Under the pieces are notes generated by a model that saw only the letters and a list, made by a program, of their open reading frames with translations, did no database searches and was not told the origin of the DNA. Shown here in pieces: positions 5,328-8,255 of a stretch of 8,255 nucleotides of DNA. Source of the DNA: Candidatus Sumerlaeota bacterium. GTDB taxonomy: Bacteria > Sumerlaeota > Sumerlaeia > JADFCT01. Within the stretch, counting starts at the first letter, position 1, and every line of letters starts with the position of its first letter. The stretch is taken from contig JADFCT010000155.1 of NCBI GenBank assembly GCA_017161665.1, positions 1-8,255 on the forward strand, given 5' to 3'. A program made the translations under genes and the position numbers.

Positions 5328-7787
5328 TCAGTAAGTCCAGAGCGAACGCCAGTATTGTTGTTCCAGATCGAAATAGTTAATCGAGGCGGGATCTTCTTTA
5401 AAGTCGGAAGGTAGCACGCCATACTTCTTCATTTCCCTGATGTATTGCGCATTCGGTTTGAAGCCGGATGTGCCATAACGCCCGAGGGCCTCCGTCTTTT
5501 GACCGGCCTCTACCAAAATCGCCTTCAGGGCCAGATAATCAGGATCGTCAATGGAATCGAACACCACACCACAACTGCCGAATCCCCCACTTTCATAGGA
5601 CAGCGGCCCCAGGATCAGCGGCGATTGTTCCGGTCGCGTCAGATTCAGCAACACATGGGGACTATAGCGCGTCAAGGGATCATCATCCAGCACCACACGT
5701 TCATAAACGGCAATGGGCCGTTTGAGCCCCCGGGTGTTTCCCTCTGTTTTGGGGGCAAAGGGTATTGGGCGCCCCGTCTCGCTTTCAGGATTGCCGATCA
5801 AGTGACAATCACCGCAACGACGTTTGAGGATCGGAGTCATCCGACCCCAAACCTGGCCGGCCACAGCGCCTTCCCGTCCCTGATCCTGCGTATTGCGCAA
5901 AGCGGCGTAGCTGCCCGCATACGGCGCCGCGCTTTCAATCCACAGCCAGAGGGTCCGCCATTCACTCGGGGGGATCGCTGCCCCGTAATGGCTTCCGTCC
6001 GTGTATTCAAAAATTCGACTGGCCGAGCTCCCGATGGAGCGTGGCGGTTGGTTGCCCAGTCCGTTTCGACCATCCGCCACCAGTTTACGCGCCAACAGGC
6101 TATAATAACTATGAGACCAGGTCGGTCCCAGGACTCCCTCCAGTGACAGCCCCCCCTGGCGATGGCTGAAGCGATGGCATTGAACACAGTTGTGATCGAG
6201 AATGGGCTGAATGTCCCGGTTGAAATCCAATACATCCGGGTAGCCCTCGAAGGCCTTGATCACGCTGGGCGGACGTTGCATGGCGGCGAGCACGCTTCGG
6301 TCGCTGTTGCGTGGCGTGGAAGCCCGGTGTTCATGACACCCCACACAACTGAGAACCTCTCCCGGCGCCAACGCGGCGAAACTCTGCATTCGTTTCACGG
6401 ACAAATCGTTCGCGTCCAAGGCCACAAAGAGTAACTGACGATTAGCCGGCGCCTCAAAACTGGCCGATCCGTCCGCTTCAACCGGCACCGTCCCCAAAAC
6501 GCGTTCCAGAGTGAACGTCCCCAGCCAGGACGTCAGATCCGGACCACCACTGAAGTTGACGGGCTTGGGCAACGATTCCAAAATCAGTAGTTTCTTAATG
6601 TCTCCCCGCGTCACCCCTTCCATGTTCCGTCCATGATAGACATCCGCAAGAATGAACTGCCCCATCGGGTTCGAACGGTCCGCTCGATCGACAATCAACC
6701 GTTCCCTCGGTTTTGGCGATAACAGTCGCGGCTCATGCAGTCCACCGGGTTCTTTGCTCTGATACACTGTCTCGATGGCGCCATCGCGCCCCATAAGGAT
6801 CAGTTTTTGATTCTGGGCGGCCAGGAAGATTTCATCGGAGAGGGGATATGGATCGACAATACTCGCGCCCCGATGCAGTTGCCGGGCAGCAGACTCCAAG
6901 TCTGGCCCCTGGCGATTGGAGACAATCGTCGCATAGCCCGCGTGATCCGATCGTCCGTGGCCCGGCGAGAAATTGGCCAGAATTTCCAACGTTCCCGGAA
7001 TCGGCTTGGCGTCGATCATCACAATCTGTGGATGCATATTGCCATAATAGACCGCCTGCCCTGTTCCATCGGGATTCATGGTCCACAAGTGATGGTAATA
7101 GACCTGGTTGCGATCCACATATTCCCATCGCGTATAAAGCAACCGCCCGTCCGGCAAGACCCACGGCGTGTTGTCGTGTTCGGCGTTGCCGGAAATCGGA
7201 TGGGGGTCCTCGCCATTGGGGCCGCATCGATAAAGGATCCCCACCTGCGTCATCCAGCAGTTGACCCAGCGATTGCAACGGGTGGAGACAAAGACAATGT
7301 CGCCATTGGGCAGATACGTCGCTTCATAGTCGTCAAACTCGCCGTGGGTAATCTGGCGCAGGCCATGGCCGTCCGATTCAATTTCATAGAGGTTGTAGAA
7401 GTCCGTCCCGGCTGGCCGATAGGAAAACAGAATCGTCTGTCCGTCGTAATGGACTTTGGGATCCCGAACCGATCCGCCGTGAGCGTCGAGAATGACACGT
7501 GTCTGCCCGGTACGTAAATCCAGCGCCATCAGTTTGCCGTTATCCGGTTGGCCATTGCCCGCATACGCCTTTTGGTTTTCGTCATCACAGTAGTAACCGA
7601 TATTCGCATACCAGTGCGGATCGTCATATTTGAGTCGCGTGACGAAAACAATTTCGGCGTACTCCCTCAGAGGGCCTTTTAAAGCCCGCTGAAGCAAGGG
7701 GGATTCGGCGGCCCGGCCATCCGAGGCCGCCGTCAGCAATCCGATACAGAACAAACAGAACAACAGGGAATTGATCAAGCGCTTCAC
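5328..7787 (-). CDS. HzsA-like (hydrazine synthase alpha-related) beta-propeller protein with three c-type haem motifs
   Basis: An 819-residue exported protein. A signal peptide covers about residues 1-26 (hydrophobic core LLFCLFCIGLLTA). Residues ~45-400 read as TolB/WD40-like beta-propeller blades, with repeated phrases such as YLPNGDIVFVSTR (158-170), VLPDGRLLYTRWEY (210-223) and LWTMNPDGTGQ (234-244). The C-terminal half carries three CXXCH sites, CVGCH (481-485), CVQCH (534-538) and CGDCH (658-662), so it should bind c-type haem in the periplasm. This order (propeller, then haem domain) matches the hydrazine synthase alpha family, whose distant members are common in planctomycetes and are not known to make hydrazine; an electron-transfer or redox role is inferred. 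The start codon is GTG at 7787, with GGGAG 8 nt upstream. Cys171, Cys177 and Cys188 form an extra cysteine group in the propeller. The next gene lies 187 bp downstream, so operon membership is uncertain. No hydrazine synthase beta or gamma gene is visible. Confidence 0.88.
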   Translation of the reverse strand: MKRLINSLLFCLFCIGLLTAASDGRAAESPLLQRALKGPLREYAEIVFVTRLKYDDPHWYANIGYYCDDENQKAYAGNGQPDNGKLMALDLRTGQTRVILDAHGGSVRDPKVHYDGQTILFSYRPAGTDFYNLYEIESDGHGLRQITHGEFDDYEATYLPNGDIVFVSTRCNRWVNCWMTQVGILYRCGPNGEDPHPISGNAEHDNTPWVLPDGRLLYTRWEYVDRNQVYYHHLWTMNPDGTGQAVYYGNMHPQIVMIDAKPIPGTLEILANFSPGHGRSDHAGYATIVSNRQGPDLESAARQLHRGASIVDPYPLSDEIFLAAQNQKLILMGRDGAIETVYQSKEPGGLHEPRLLSPKPRERLIVDRADRSNPMGQFILADVYHGRNMEGVTRGDIKKLLILESLPKPVNFSGGPDLTSWLGTFTLERVLGTVPVEADGSASFEAPANRQLLFVALDANDLSVKRMQSFAALAPGEVLSCVGCHEHRASTPRNSDRSVLAAMQRPPSVIKAFEGYPDVLDFNRDIQPILDHNCVQCHRFSHRQGGLSLEGVLGPTWSHSYYSLLARKLVADGRNGLGNQPPRSIGSSASRIFEYTDGSHYGAAIPPSEWRTLWLWIESAAPYAGSYAALRNTQDQGREGAVAGQVWGRMTPILKRRCGDCHLIGNPESETGRPIPFAPKTEGNTRGLKRPIAVYERVVLDDDPLTRYSPHVLLNLTRPEQSPLILGPLSYESGGFGSCGVVFDSIDDPDYLALKAILVEAGQKTEALGRYGTSGFKPNAQYIREMKKYGVLPSDFKEDPASINYFDLEQQYWRSLWTY

Positions 7788-7795
7788 TTTGGGAA

Positions 7796-7800
7796 CTCCC
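7796..7800 (-). promoter_or_regulatory. Ribosome binding site supporting the GTG start of the HzsA-like gene
   Basis: GGGAG on the minus strand lies 8 nt before the GTG at 7787. No in-frame ATG nearby gives a better start, and translation from this GTG begins directly with a typical signal peptide (MKRLINSLLF). Confidence 0.6.
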
Positions 7801-7842
7801 GTTCATTTATTTCGTCCCGGCTTTGAGAGGAACGGTTGGTCA

Positions 7843-7863
7843 AAGCAAATGGAACCATTGCTT
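7843..7863. promoter_or_regulatory. Imperfect dyad upstream of the HzsA-like gene, possible operator
   Basis: The arms AAGCA...TGCTT and ATGG...CCAT are nested around a central AA, with one extra A in the left arm. It lies 56 bp upstream of the GTG start at 7787, in the only spacer between the terminator and this gene, where a promoter is expected. The dyad suits a dimeric regulator better than an RNA hairpin because the loop would be too short. No clear -35/-10 pair was found around it. The assignment is an inference from symmetry and position. Confidence 0.3.
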
Positions 7864-7901
7864 GAGGCTGCCATTGTTGATGTGGCGGATGCAAGGATTA
7901 G

Positions 7902-7917
7902 GCGCGCGCGCACGCGT
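7902..7917. other. Alternating purine-pyrimidine tract (GC-rich)
   Basis: Sixteen consecutive bases alternate purine and pyrimidine, nearly all G and C (a run of GC steps, then ACGCGT). Such tracts can adopt left-handed DNA under negative supercoiling. It lies between the terminator of the glycyl-tRNA synthetase gene and the upstream region of the HzsA-like gene. No function is shown. Confidence 0.35.
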
Positions 7918-7921
7918 TTTT

Positions 7922-7967
7922 GATAAAAAGAAAGAACCGTCCGGTTTCGCCAAAGCGACCGGACGGT
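7922..7967 (-). terminator. Intrinsic (rho-independent) terminator after glycyl-tRNA synthetase
   Basis: A perfect 10-bp stem pairs ACCGTCCGGT (7936-7945) with ACCGGACGGT (7958-7967). It is extended inside by CGC/GCG around a four-base loop, with a two-base bulge. Read on the minus strand the stem is followed by a T-rich tract (TTCTTTCTTTTTATC). It lies 43 bp past the stop codon at 8011, so it ends the glycyl-tRNA synthetase transcript and separates it from the genes downstream. The T-tract is on the minus-strand side only; the plus-strand side reads CCGTTTGATC. Confidence 0.9.
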
Positions 7968-8010
7968 CCGTTTGATCGTCTCTGTTTGATGGTTGACGAT
8001 TAACGCAGGA

Positions 8011-8255
8011 TCAACCCTCCAGATTCAGGTGAGTCCCCAGGTGTTCGACCACCTTGTCAATGGCCACGCGTTCCTGGCTCATGGTATCACGCTCGCGAAC
8101 CGTGACGCAGTGATCCTCCAGAGAATCCACATCGATGGTCACACAGAAGGGCGTGCCGATCTCGTCCTGGCGGCGATACAGTTTGCCGATGGAAGCCGTA
8201 TCGTCATAAACGGCATAGAACTTTTTCTTGCAGTCCATGACCAGTTTTCGGGCCA
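8011..8255 (-). CDS. glyQS: Glycine--tRNA ligase, dimeric type (C-terminal end; 5' part outside window)
   Basis: These are the last 80 codons of a class II glycyl-tRNA synthetase, open to the right edge of the window. The visible part is the C-terminal anticodon-binding domain. It includes YDDTASIGKLYRRQDEIGTP followed by FCVTIDVDSLED and TVRERDTMSQERV, a combination I recognise from the single-chain (alpha-2) bacterial and eukaryote-like enzyme rather than the alpha-2-beta-2 type. The protein charges tRNA-Gly with glycine in the cytoplasm. Upstream of the internal Met at 8238 the frame continues without a stop through codons for A-R-K-L-V, so 8238 is not the start. The stop is TGA at 8011-8013, followed by an intrinsic terminator, so this gene is transcriptionally separate from the exported-enzyme genes. 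Some annotations use the symbol glyS for the same gene. Confidence 0.95.
   Translation of the reverse strand, partial: ARKLVMDCKKKFYAVYDDTASIGKLYRRQDEIGTPFCVTIDVDSLEDHCVTVRERDTMSQERVAIDKVVEHLGTHLNLEG

Noticed and set aside
5328..7787. Evidence of anammox hydrazine synthesis
   Set aside because: Only an alpha-like protein is present, the special Tyr ligand position appears to be Ala, and no beta or gamma subunit genes are seen; HzsA-like proteins are widespread in organisms that are not anammox.
7791..7800. Near-palindrome at the ribosome binding site of the HzsA-like gene as an RNA switch
   Set aside because: The arms are only 3 to 4 bp with a tiny loop, so a stable hairpin is unlikely.
1..8255. 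tRNA genes, CRISPR arrays, insertion sequences
   Set aside because: No cloverleaf-like sequence, no regularly spaced repeats and no transposase-like protein were found in the gaps or reading frames.

Overview
This window looks like part of a chromosome of a planctomycete or a related heterotroph of the PVC / Hydrogenedentes kind. The reasoning is indirect. GC content is moderately high. Several sugar-modifying enzymes carry twin-arginine (Tat) export signals. One gene encodes a protein related to the alpha subunit of hydrazine synthase, with a beta-propeller and c-type haem sites, and such proteins are common in planctomycetes that are not anammox organisms. The exact phylum cannot be fixed from this sequence.

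Every convincing gene lies on the minus strand, so transcription runs from high to low coordinates. At the right edge is the 3' end of a housekeeping gene, a dimer-type glycyl-tRNA synthetase (8255 to 8011), followed by a strong intrinsic terminator (7967 to 7922). A spacer of about 130 bp follows, holding an imperfect dyad and a GC-alternating tract. Next is a large exported three-haem, HzsA-like protein (7787 to 5328), then a 187-bp spacer that may contain a repeat element or a structured leader.

The rest is a run of five genes separated by only 41 to 60 bp, very probably one operon: a Tat-exported AP-endonuclease-2-type sugar isomerase/epimerase (5140 to 4244), a secreted alpha/beta hydrolase of the acetyl-xylan-esterase-like kind (4201 to 2978), a secreted DUF6807 ('PmoA family') protein (2923 to 1946), a Tat-exported Gfo/Idh/MocA oxidoreductase (1885 to 419), and a second, paralogous Tat-exported Gfo/Idh/MocA oxidoreductase that runs off the left edge (377 to 1). 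All five have N-terminal export signals.

Taken together, the five genes suggest a periplasmic module for modifying sugars: an esterase could remove acyl or ester groups, two NAD(P)-type sugar oxidoreductases could oxidise or reduce the sugar, and an isomerase/epimerase could rearrange the product. The DUF6807 protein has no established reaction. The substrate cannot be read from the sequence. The HzsA-like protein may belong to the same locus, but the larger spacer leaves that open.
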